From an uncultured Lachnospira sp. (lineage in GTDB: Bacteria > Bacillota > Clostridia > Lachnospirales > Lachnospiraceae): 6,063 bases of DNA. A model generated the notes under the pieces. It made no database searches and was not told the origin of the DNA. It saw only the letters and a program-made list of their open reading frames with translations. Positions within the stretch are counted from its first letter, which is position 1; every line of letters begins with the position of its first letter. The position numbers were made by a program, and so were the translations under genes. Shown one piece after another: positions 1 to 4,528 of this stretch. The stretch covers positions 1-6,063 of the forward strand of contig CAMZGB010000065.1 in assembly GCA_947306285.1 (NCBI GenBank), given 5' to 3'.

Positions 1-29
1 TACTTCTCTAATAAATCCGTTATTCTCAT
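1..29 (-). CDS. 5' end of an unidentified gene, candidate immunity partner of the toxin-like protein (runs off left edge)
   Basis: Only the first nine codons are visible, reading MRITDLLEK, so the product cannot be identified. The start is supported by two things. The ATG at 29-27 overlaps the TGA stop of the preceding gene (28-26) in an ATGA junction. A purine-rich AAAGGAG element (positions 47-41) lies about 11 nt upstream of the ATG, somewhat long but within a typical A-rich spacer. In polymorphic-toxin loci a small immunity gene usually follows the toxin domain directly, often overlapping or nearly so, and this gene has that position. That role is inference from position alone; the rest of the gene is needed to judge it. 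Confidence 0.5.
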
Positions 30-379
30 TTTTTCTTTTTCTCCTTTGGAATAATGTGTGACGCTTTTGAATTCTTGGAAACTGGCTTACCATTCTTATC
101 TAAGTATGCATCCTTTTTGCTTGTTGCATTAGGATTACTCACATGATAATGATCCTTTCCCTTAAATCCATCAGCACCTTTTTCACCTTTATCAAATCTA
201 GCCTTTAATCCATCTCCACTTTCAAATTGTCGAGAGTTACTATTCTCTCTCATTTCATCGGGTGTAACTTCATTCCACCCTTGAGACAATAATTCGTCTG
301 GATTAGAAGGCAATGATCTTATTCTTTCACCAAGGGCACCTGGTGAGGTTGGGAATAAATTGCTATTTGGCTTGCTCAT
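26..379 (-). CDS. Free-standing polymorphic-toxin-like C-terminal domain protein, 117 aa
   Basis: A small, soluble, lysine-rich protein with no signal peptide or membrane segment. Residues about 33-111 resemble the variable C-terminal domains that I recall at the ends of RHS-type and other polymorphic toxins of Firmicutes. It has a GW..V segment (34-38), an RFDKG segment (61-65), a GFKGKDHYHVSNPN block (71-84) and a YLDKNGKPV...SHIIP block (92-111). H77, H79 and H108 are candidate catalytic or metal-binding residues, by conservation of pattern only. No delivery or trafficking domain is attached, so it is an orphan module, an intracellular effector, or a piece of a larger product. It overlaps the end of the DUF4417 gene by 17 nt. 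No Shine-Dalgarno sequence is visible before its ATG, which suggests translational coupling or frameshifting. The next gene starts in its stop codon. The family link is from memory, not a search; activity is unknown. Confidence 0.7.
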   Translation of the reverse strand: MSKPNSNLFPTSPGALGERIRSLPSNPDELLSQGWNEVTPDEMRENSNSRQFESGDGLKARFDKGEKGADGFKGKDHYHVSNPNATSKKDAYLDKNGKPVSKNSKASHIIPKEKKKK

Positions 380-1037
380 TACGAAAAGCTAAACTGGTTT
401 TGCTTGGAATAACAATTATCTCTACTCCTAACTCTTTGAATCTTCCAAAAAATTTTTCTGGAGCAGAACCATATACAATTATAGTTCTTGGTGAAAGTCT
501 CTTGTACATTTCATCAAGACCATCAGAAAATCTATTCCAATTTTTCTTTTCTCGTATACATCCAATTGTCCCTATAGCTACTACACTATTTTTCGGTATT
601 CCTTCAAAGCAATATTTATATGATTCGGGAGTCCCCCATCTCACATTGTTTATTACTTGAATACCATTCGTTCCAAGCCAATGTCCAAACGCACGCATTC
701 TATATGTATTAAATATTTTGAGTGCTTCTGGCATATCTTGATAAGTTGAAAAATCTGGAGTAATAACACCTTTAAACTTTTTCAAACGTTCCAAGGCTTC
801 GTGCGGCTTATGCCATATCCCCCTAGGTCCGTCAAATTTTTGATCATCTAAGTAAAAATGAACAAAAGAATCATAATCTTTAGACGATTTTGTTAAATCA
901 TAACCCACAAGCTGACCGGGTAATACATCAGCAGTTGTAGCGCAATTAGGAATATCATAATTATTACCCATATATGCATCTTTTACCATGAAGGCATTGA
1001 AAACATCATGACATCCTTTTCTGGTAGTGCTTTTCAT
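363..1037 (-). CDS. DUF4417 family protein, 224 aa
   Basis: This looks like the DUF4417 family, which is of unknown function and common in phages and mobile elements of Firmicutes. Recognisable blocks are GVITPDFSTYQDMP (90-103), NTYRMRAFGHW (110-120), a VINNVRWGTPESYKYCFEGIP block (128-148), VVAIGTIGC (152-160) and the C-terminal IIVYGSAPEKFF (186-197). The alternating strand/helix look is of a compact alpha/beta fold, and no membrane segment is seen. The start is well fixed: AGGAGGTG (1049-1042) places AGGAGG 6 nt before the ATG. The gene follows the immA-like gene after 163 nt of structured DNA and overlaps the toxin-like gene by 17 nt, so the two are probably made together. Codons near the end (GCT TTT CGT, about 389-381) offer a possible +1 slip into the downstream frame. 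No promoter of its own is evident on the minus strand. Family assignment is fairly secure; its role is unknown. Confidence 0.8.
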   Translation of the reverse strand: MKSTTRKGCHDVFNAFMVKDAYMGNNYDIPNCATTADVLPGQLVGYDLTKSSKDYDSFVHFYLDDQKFDGPRGIWHKPHEALERLKKFKGVITPDFSTYQDMPEALKIFNTYRMRAFGHWLGTNGIQVINNVRWGTPESYKYCFEGIPKNSVVAIGTIGCIREKKNWNRFSDGLDEMYKRLSPRTIIVYGSAPEKFFGRFKELGVEIIVIPSKTSLAFRNEQAK

Positions 1038-1075
1038 ATAGCACCTCCTATTTTAGTTATTTACAAGATTGCCTA

Positions 1076-1104
1076 TTGATTTTCTTTTGCGGAAGTGCCA
1101 TAAT
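1076..1104 (+). promoter_or_regulatory. Candidate plus-strand sigma-A-type promoter
   Basis: TTGATT (1076-1081) and CATAAT (1099-1104) are separated by exactly 17 nt, matching 4/6 and 5/6 of the consensus. A start point near 1111 would give a short transcript ending at the hairpin and T-run at 1140-1183. No plus-strand protein gene follows, so it only makes sense for a small RNA. Such pairs arise by chance in A+T-rich DNA. Confidence 0.35.
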
Positions 1105-1139
1105 GAATTTGGAGTCGGATGGCGACATCCGCAAAAGAA
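1082..1139. repeat. Perfect 12-bp inverted repeat with inner stem
   Basis: TTCTTTTGCGGA (1082-1093) is the exact reverse complement of TCCGCAAAAGAA (1128-1139). Inside it, GT/AC (1095-1096 with 1125-1126) and GCCAT/ATGGC (1097-1101 with 1119-1123) extend the stem with an A-A mismatch and one bulge, leaving a 17-nt loop. The right half can fold alternatively as CGGATG-GCGA-CATCCG (1116-1131), a 6-bp stem with a GNRA-type tetraloop in plus-strand RNA. It lies in the leader of the DUF4417 gene. No T-run follows it on the minus strand, so it is not a simple terminator for minus-strand genes; it could be an RNA structure or a protein-binding site. Confidence 0.7.
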
Positions 1140-1183
1140 GTACATTGATTATTGCTTGTTCAATATATCAATGTGCTTTTTTT
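1111..1183 (+). ncRNA. Candidate ~73-nt small RNA antisense to the DUF4417 leader
   Basis: The predicted transcript starts about 7 nt after the candidate -10 at 1099-1104. It contains a GNRA-capped hairpin (1116-1131), an A-rich linker (1133-1139), then a long hairpin followed by seven T. It would be fully complementary to the DNA between the immA-like gene and DUF4417, and so to any minus-strand message crossing that gap. Boundaries are inferred from promoter and terminator patterns only. I do not recognise a known RNA family. The alternative is that the hairpins serve only the minus-strand message. Confidence 0.33.
1140..1183 (+). terminator. Strong intrinsic terminator read on the plus strand
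   Basis: GTACATTGAT (1140-1149) pairs with ATCAATGTGC (1167-1176), including one G-U. The stem continues inward as TATTG (1150-1154) with CAATA (1161-1165), with one bulged T at 1166 and a six-base loop (1155-1160). Seven T (1177-1183) follow directly. On the minus strand the same hairpin has one C-A mismatch and is followed only by a weaker TTCTTTT, so it may partly terminate the xre-immA message too, but the plus-strand reading is clearly better. Confidence 0.65.
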
Positions 1184-1195
1184 ATTTACACTCAT
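1160..1195 (-). CDS. Possible 11-codon leader peptide ORF
   Basis: An ATG at 1195-1193 lies 8 nt after the GGAG that overlaps the end of the immA-like gene. It opens an 11-residue frame, MSVNKKSTLIY, that stops at 1162-1160, inside the loop of the hairpin at 1140-1176. A ribosome here would cover the upstream arm of that hairpin, as in leader-peptide attenuation. An ORF this short can easily be chance. The good ribosome site and its placement are the only support. Confidence 0.2.
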   Translation of the reverse strand: MSVNKKSTLIY

Positions 1196-1200
1196 ATTTA

Positions 1201-1731
1201 TCACTCCTTTCTAAGTGTATTTAACTGATATTCAGCTGCTTCAACTGATACACAGCACTCTCTAACTACTTCTTCTACGCTCATACCTTCAACTAAATGA
1301 GCTGGTATTAATAATTCTCCTGCCAAGCATTTAGCTTGCCATTCAGGATTGTTGTAAGCAGGTACTTTTTTCCTTTCATAATTTTTAACTATTTTAAACC
1401 CACTCACACACACAGTTAAATAATGTGCCATTTCGTGAGCAATGGTCATCCTATCTCGCCCATTATTATTGCATGCCCCTTCATACACATATTCCTTAAT
1501 TCTGATTATCTCGTTAATAATGTCAGTATCTGCATGTACATTTTTTGGCAAGTCATCATTTTCAACAATTTCGATGTCTAACTGTGGATAAACTTCCTGA
1601 AACACTATTTCAAGTACTTTTACAACAGGTAAATACAATTGATCATCCAATCCTATTTTTTGTCTAATCTCTCTAGCATACTCTCGTAAATCATCTCTTG
1701 ATTTTGCTTCCACTATATAGTCTGGTATCAT
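1201..1731 (-). CDS. ImmA/IrrE family metallopeptidase, 176 aa
   Basis: A zinc-dependent protease-like protein of the ImmA/IrrE (COG2856, DUF955) family. In characterised members such as ImmA of ICEBs1, it cleaves or inactivates a partner XRE repressor to switch on a mobile element. The HExxH zinc motif is seen as AHEMAHYL (98-105), with H99, E100 and H103. The downstream NPEWQAKCLAGELLIP block (128-143) matches the family's second conserved segment and probably supplies the third ligand (E130). Full-length for the family, with no membrane segment. The ATG at 1731 is preceded by AAAGGAG with a 7-nt spacing and overlaps the stop of the xre gene by 4 nt (ATGA), so the two are translationally coupled. 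The likely substrate is the neighbouring repressor; this is inferred from the family and the pairing. Confidence 0.92.
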   Translation of the reverse strand: MIPDYIVEAKSRDDLREYAREIRQKIGLDDQLYLPVVKVLEIVFQEVYPQLDIEIVENDDLPKNVHADTDIINEIIRIKEYVYEGACNNNGRDRMTIAHEMAHYLTVCVSGFKIVKNYERKKVPAYNNPEWQAKCLAGELLIPAHLVEGMSVEEVVRECCVSVEAAEYQLNTLRKE

Positions 1732-2099
1732 CCATTGTCTCCTTTGTCTGATTCTTTGAGCATTTCAAATATTTGTTTTGTCAAATCATCATCAAGAGAA
1801 TCAAATTTTCGAGCAAAGTTAATGGCCAACTGTTTTCTCTCATTTGATGTGTCTTTCAAATCCATTTGAATACTATTCAATGAATCTTCAACTGCTTTTC
1901 TAAATTCTCTAATCTTTTCGTCATCTAAGTTATAGATAATAATAATTTTTTCTTCCATAGACTCTGGCATATTCTTCTTTCCGTTTTCAATAGCTGAAAG
2001 AAATGATGATGATACTTTTAATTTGTCTGCCATGTTTTTTAAAATCTCTTCATTGTCTATTCTTAGTTTTCTCAAATATTTTCCTACTTCAGTTGCCAT
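1728..2099 (-). CDS. XRE-family helix-turn-helix transcriptional repressor, 123 aa
   Basis: A Cro/CI-type DNA-binding protein. The helix-turn-helix covers about residues 19-42 (EILKNMADKLKVSSSFLSAIENGKK), preceded by YLRKLR and followed by a charged helical C-terminal part. The start chosen is the ATG at 2099, because AAAGGAGGG (2114-2106) sits 6 nt upstream. A longer reading from 2180 would add 27 residues, but that stretch contains the promoter and so is not likely to be translated. A near-consensus promoter lies immediately upstream with a 9-bp palindrome over its -10 element, consistent with autorepression. The gene overlaps the ImmA/IrrE-type protease gene by 4 nt, the usual repressor/antirepressor arrangement of phages and integrative elements. 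Targets beyond its own promoter are unknown. Confidence 0.92.
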   Translation of the reverse strand: MATEVGKYLRKLRIDNEEILKNMADKLKVSSSFLSAIENGKKNMPESMEEKIIIIYNLDDEKIREFRKAVEDSLNSIQMDLKDTSNERKQLAINFARKFDSLDDDLTKQIFEMLKESDKGDNG

Positions 2100-2127
2100 A
2101 TGATTCCCTCCTTTATCGAACACTTTT

Positions 2128-2156
2128 ACTTTACTAAATACAGGTGATTTTGTCAA
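2128..2156 (-). promoter_or_regulatory. Promoter of the xre-immA cassette with candidate operator
   Basis: On the minus strand TTGACA (2156-2151), a 17-nt spacer and TAAAGT (2133-2128) form a strong sigma-A-type promoter with a perfect -35 and a 4/6 -10. A start near 2121 would leave a leader of about 20 nt before the ATG at 2099. The perfect 9-bp palindrome TTTAGTAAA (2138-2130) overlaps the -10, a fitting place for the XRE protein to bind its own promoter; that binding is inferred. Confidence 0.75.
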
Positions 2157-2211
2157 CCTAATTTGGTTAATTTTTTTCATTGTTTTGGTTTATTTGTTGT
2201 TTGTTTATACT

Positions 2212-2253
2212 AAAAAAGAGAACAATAACTAATAAAAGCATTGTTCTCTTTTT
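2212..2253 (-). terminator. Intrinsic terminator of the core operon
   Basis: AAAAAGAGAACAAT (2213-2226) pairs perfectly with ATTGTTCTCTTTTT (2240-2253), giving a 14-bp stem around a 13-nt loop. Read on the minus strand it begins 14 nt after the U32 stop codon and ends in a run of six T (2217-2212). A/T symmetry makes it potentially bidirectional. It separates the core operon from the accessory cassette, whose promoter starts about 55 nt further on. Confidence 0.88.
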
Positions 2254-2267
2254 AATGATAATAGTTT

Positions 2268-3482
2268 TTACACTTTCAATATATCTCCCACATCAGGTTC
2301 TTTGTCTAGCTCCACAAATATCTTCTGCTGTGGGTGTGGGCATGAGTCCATCTCATTGCCCTTCTCATCTTTTATGCCAAGGACTTTTGTTTGTATGTCC
2401 TCACCATCTTTTTTCATTATCTCAATAGTGTCGCCCACTTTAAATTTATTTTTCTGTGTAAGTTCAATCACATTGTCTTTCACATCTTCCACTATTCCAA
2501 GATATACGCTGTCTTTTTCGTATTCGTTCTTGTCATAGATCTGGGCTTCTTCATCTGGCTTTCCAAAGAAGAATCCTGTTGTGAATTGTCTGTAAGTACA
2601 CTGCGAGATTAACTCCTGGTACTTTGGAATGTTTGCTTTGTATTTTTCTGGGTCTTCGAAGAAGTCATCTATTGCCATACGATATGTTCTGGCAACTGTT
2701 GCCACATACAAAGCTGTCTTCATACGTCCCTCTATTTTGAAGCTGTCGATTCCAGCTTCCACTAACTCTGGGATGTGTTCAATCATGCAAAGGTCTTTTG
2801 AGTTAAAGATATATGTACCGCGGTCGTTTTCTTCCACTGGCATATACTGGCCTGGGCGTGACTCCTCAACTACTGCATACTTCCATCTGCACGGATGTGT
2901 GCAGGCACCTTTGTTGGCGTCTCGGCCTGCCATAAATGAACTTAGTAGACATCTTCCTGAATATGAGATACACATTGCTCCATGAACAAAAGTCTCAATC
3001 TCCATATCCTCTGGAATGTTATCTCTAATTTCTCGGATCTCGCGAAGATTTAGCTCTCTAGCAGATACCACACGCGTTGCACCTAGTCTGTGCCAGAATA
3101 GGTATGTGCCATAGTTTGTGTTGTTTGCCTGAGTTGAGATGTGAATGTCAATCTCTGGCCATACTTCACGCACAATTGTAAAGATGGCGGGGTCGGCAAT
3201 AATTAGAGCATCTGGATTTACTTCCTTAAGCTCCTTCACATACTCCAAGGCTGGAGCTAAATCGTCGTTGTGGGCCAAAATATTGACTGTCACATAGACT
3301 TTCACTCCATTATCGTGTGCAAACTGCACGCCTTCCTTCATCTCTTCTATTGTAAAGTTTTTTGCCTTAGCTCTTAGTCCAAAAACTTCGCCGCCTATAT
3401 AGACTGCATCTGCACCGTAGCGAACGGCACTCTTTAAAACTTCTAGACTGCTAGCTGGCACTAATAATTCGGGTTTTCTCAT
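2268..3482 (-). CDS. trhP: U32 family protein, TrhP-like tRNA uridine-34 hydroxylation enzyme, 404 aa
   Basis: U32 'peptidase' family member. Characterised relatives (E. coli TrhP/YegQ, B. subtilis YrrN and YrrO) form 5-hydroxyuridine at tRNA position 34, using a prephenate-dependent route, and are not known to be proteases. The N-terminal barrel begins KPELLVPASS. The U32 signature lies at 163-181 (ETFVHGAMCISYSGRCLLS). C171, C178, C194 and C232 match the spacing of the four iron-sulfur-cluster cysteines described in U32 proteins such as UbiU; C198 is additional. A C-terminal beta domain (about 325-404) is present, as in YrrO-length members. It overlaps the methyltransferase gene by 4 nt (ATGA), and its ribosome site is weak (GGTGAAG), implying coupled translation. 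Only one U32 gene is present here, whereas Bacillus has the pair yrrN-yrrO; it is closer in length to YrrO. Confidence 0.88.
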   Translation of the reverse strand: MRKPELLVPASSLEVLKSAVRYGADAVYIGGEVFGLRAKAKNFTIEEMKEGVQFAHDNGVKVYVTVNILAHNDDLAPALEYVKELKEVNPDALIIADPAIFTIVREVWPEIDIHISTQANNTNYGTYLFWHRLGATRVVSARELNLREIREIRDNIPEDMEIETFVHGAMCISYSGRCLLSSFMAGRDANKGACTHPCRWKYAVVEESRPGQYMPVEENDRGTYIFNSKDLCMIEHIPELVEAGIDSFKIEGRMKTALYVATVARTYRMAIDDFFEDPEKYKANIPKYQELISQCTYRQFTTGFFFGKPDEEAQIYDKNEYEKDSVYLGIVEDVKDNVIELTQKNKFKVGDTIEIMKKDGEDIQTKVLGIKDEKGNEMDSCPHPQQKIFVELDKEPDVGDILKV

Positions 3483-4117
3483 TTCTTCACCGCCATTACT
3501 ATTCCGTCCCCAATAGGAACGATACTAGTTTCTAATCTATCGTCGTGTTTTATCTCTTCTAAAAATTCACGCATTCTTTTATGGATAGTTCTATCGCGTC
3601 TTCTTACGACAAACTTCGACTGAATCAAATCACCGTCCTGCAAAACGTTGTCTGTAATCAACACTCCACCCGGTGTAAGTAGTCTCATAACTTCAGGAAG
3701 ATAGTTGATGTACTGCGCCTTTGCTGCGTCCATAAAAATAAAGTCATACTTCGTCTCCGGCAAAGTCTTCATCACTTCCAACGCATCGCCCTCTAACAAT
3801 TCAATCTGATCATCTTTGCCGGCTTTTGCAAAATTCTCACGGGCAATTGGAATGCGCTTCTCATAATTTTCAATTGTCGTTATCTTTGCGTCACACGCCT
3901 CACTCATTAAAATAGCTGAGTACCCTATCGCAGTACCCAGCTCTAAAATTTCTTTTGGATGTTTGATAGTCAAAATCACTCGCAAGAAACTTTCCATTTC
4001 TTTTCTAATGATTGGTACCAAATCTTTATGCGCCTCACGCTCAATCTCGGTTAAGATTTCGCTGTTTGGCTTTTCAAGTGAATGAATGTATGTGACAAAT
4101 CTCTCATCTGTGATCAT
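3479..4117 (-). CDS. trmR: SAM-dependent O-methyltransferase, TrmR/YrrM-like, 212 aa
   Basis: Class I methyltransferase of the caffeoyl-CoA/catechol O-methyltransferase family (COG4122). The SAM-binding motif I is ILELGTAIGYS (57-67), the ribose-contacting acidic residue is E83 (TTIEN), and GDA at 110-112 follows. The metal-binding residues typical of the family are seen as MDAAK (D130) and TDN (D156, N157). The gene lies directly before a TrhP-type U32 gene and after an MltG-like gene, the order of B. subtilis yrrL-yrrM-yrrN. B. subtilis YrrM (TrmR) methylates ho5U34 of tRNA to 5-methoxyuridine, and the same role is inferred here. Both ends overlap neighbours by 4 nt (ATGA). AAGGA about 8 nt before the ATG supports the start. 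A small-molecule catechol-type substrate is the alternative, but the neighbourhood argues for tRNA. Confidence 0.88.
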   Translation of the reverse strand: MITDERFVTYIHSLEKPNSEILTEIEREAHKDLVPIIRKEMESFLRVILTIKHPKEILELGTAIGYSAILMSEACDAKITTIENYEKRIPIARENFAKAGKDDQIELLEGDALEVMKTLPETKYDFIFMDAAKAQYINYLPEVMRLLTPGGVLITDNVLQDGDLIQSKFVVRRRDRTIHKRMREFLEEIKHDDRLETSIVPIGDGIVMAVKK

Positions 4118-4524
4118 TGTCCTGTTCCTTCATCCTCCGGTTCTATCTTCTCACCTTTTTTGTTTGTGTTTGGGCCACCGTTGATTATTTTGAATATATC
4201 TTCGCCGCCCTTGGAGTTGTTAAATGAATATGTGCCAGGTTTAACTTTCTTGACTCCGTATAGCCAGGCTTGCACGCCGAAGACATTGGAGTCTGAAATG
4301 ATGTTGTATTCCTCTAGCATATCTCCCAACTGGTCGATTGTTGTACCCTTTGGAACTGAGACTGTAAGGTCTGTTCCTGGAGAGTCTTCGACGCCGTCGT
4401 TTGAGAATACAGCTGATCCAAATCTAAAAGCTATAGTAGCGCAAACTACTAAGATTAGAATCATTATGAAATATTTGAAAAATTTAAATCCCGCTCTTGC
4501 GGCGCTTTGAGATTTGTCTGCCAT
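4114..4524 (-). CDS. Short MltG/YceG-like membrane protein lacking the catalytic domain, 136 aa
   Basis: Resembles only the N-terminal part of MltG (YceG), the membrane-bound endolytic murein transglycosylase that trims nascent glycan strands. There is a basic cytoplasmic tail, one transmembrane helix (about 15-37), then a LysM-like module (about 53-116) with VPKGTTIDQLGDMLEEYNII and VKPGTYSFNNS..EDIFKIINGG. The roughly 200-residue catalytic domain with its glutamate is absent. The C-terminus is a charged tail (KKGEKIEPEDEGTGQ). The reading frame is intact and tightly packed (4 nt after RNase J, ATGA overlap with the methyltransferase), so it looks like a functional short form, not decay. GGAG within the end of RNase J lies 7 nt before its ATG. 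It sits where full MltG (yrrL) is found in Bacillus. Likely a glycan- or division-associated accessory protein without lytic activity; this is inference. Confidence 0.78.
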   Translation of the reverse strand: MADKSQSAARAGFKFFKYFIMILILVVCATIAFRFGSAVFSNDGVEDSPGTDLTVSVPKGTTIDQLGDMLEEYNIISDSNVFGVQAWLYGVKKVKPGTYSFNNSKGGEDIFKIINGGPNTNKKGEKIEPEDEGTGQ

Positions 4525-4528
4525 GTTT

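Noticed and set aside
313..660. Plus-strand open frame of 115 codons opposite DUF4417
   Set aside because: It has no good ribosome site, no recognisable domain, and lies opposite well-supported genes; it is a shadow frame. The same holds for plus-strand frames opposite U32, the MltG-like gene and RNase J.
1075..1149. Small transposable element (MITE) built on the 12-bp inverted repeat
   Set aside because: ATTGAT occurs on both sides (1075-1080, 1144-1149) but does not directly abut both repeat ends. The hairpin, promoter and terminator reading explains the structure better, and only one copy is visible.
2100..2180. 27-residue N-terminal extension of the XRE protein from an ATG at 2180
   Set aside because: This stretch contains the -35/-10 promoter and the AAAGGAGGG ribosome site that sits 6 nt before the ATG at 2099; the internal start is clearly better.
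2180..2428. Plus-strand open frame with a hydrophobic start across the terminator
   Set aside because: It runs through the terminator hairpin and into the antisense of the U32 gene, with no ribosome site; its hydrophobic look comes from T-rich DNA.
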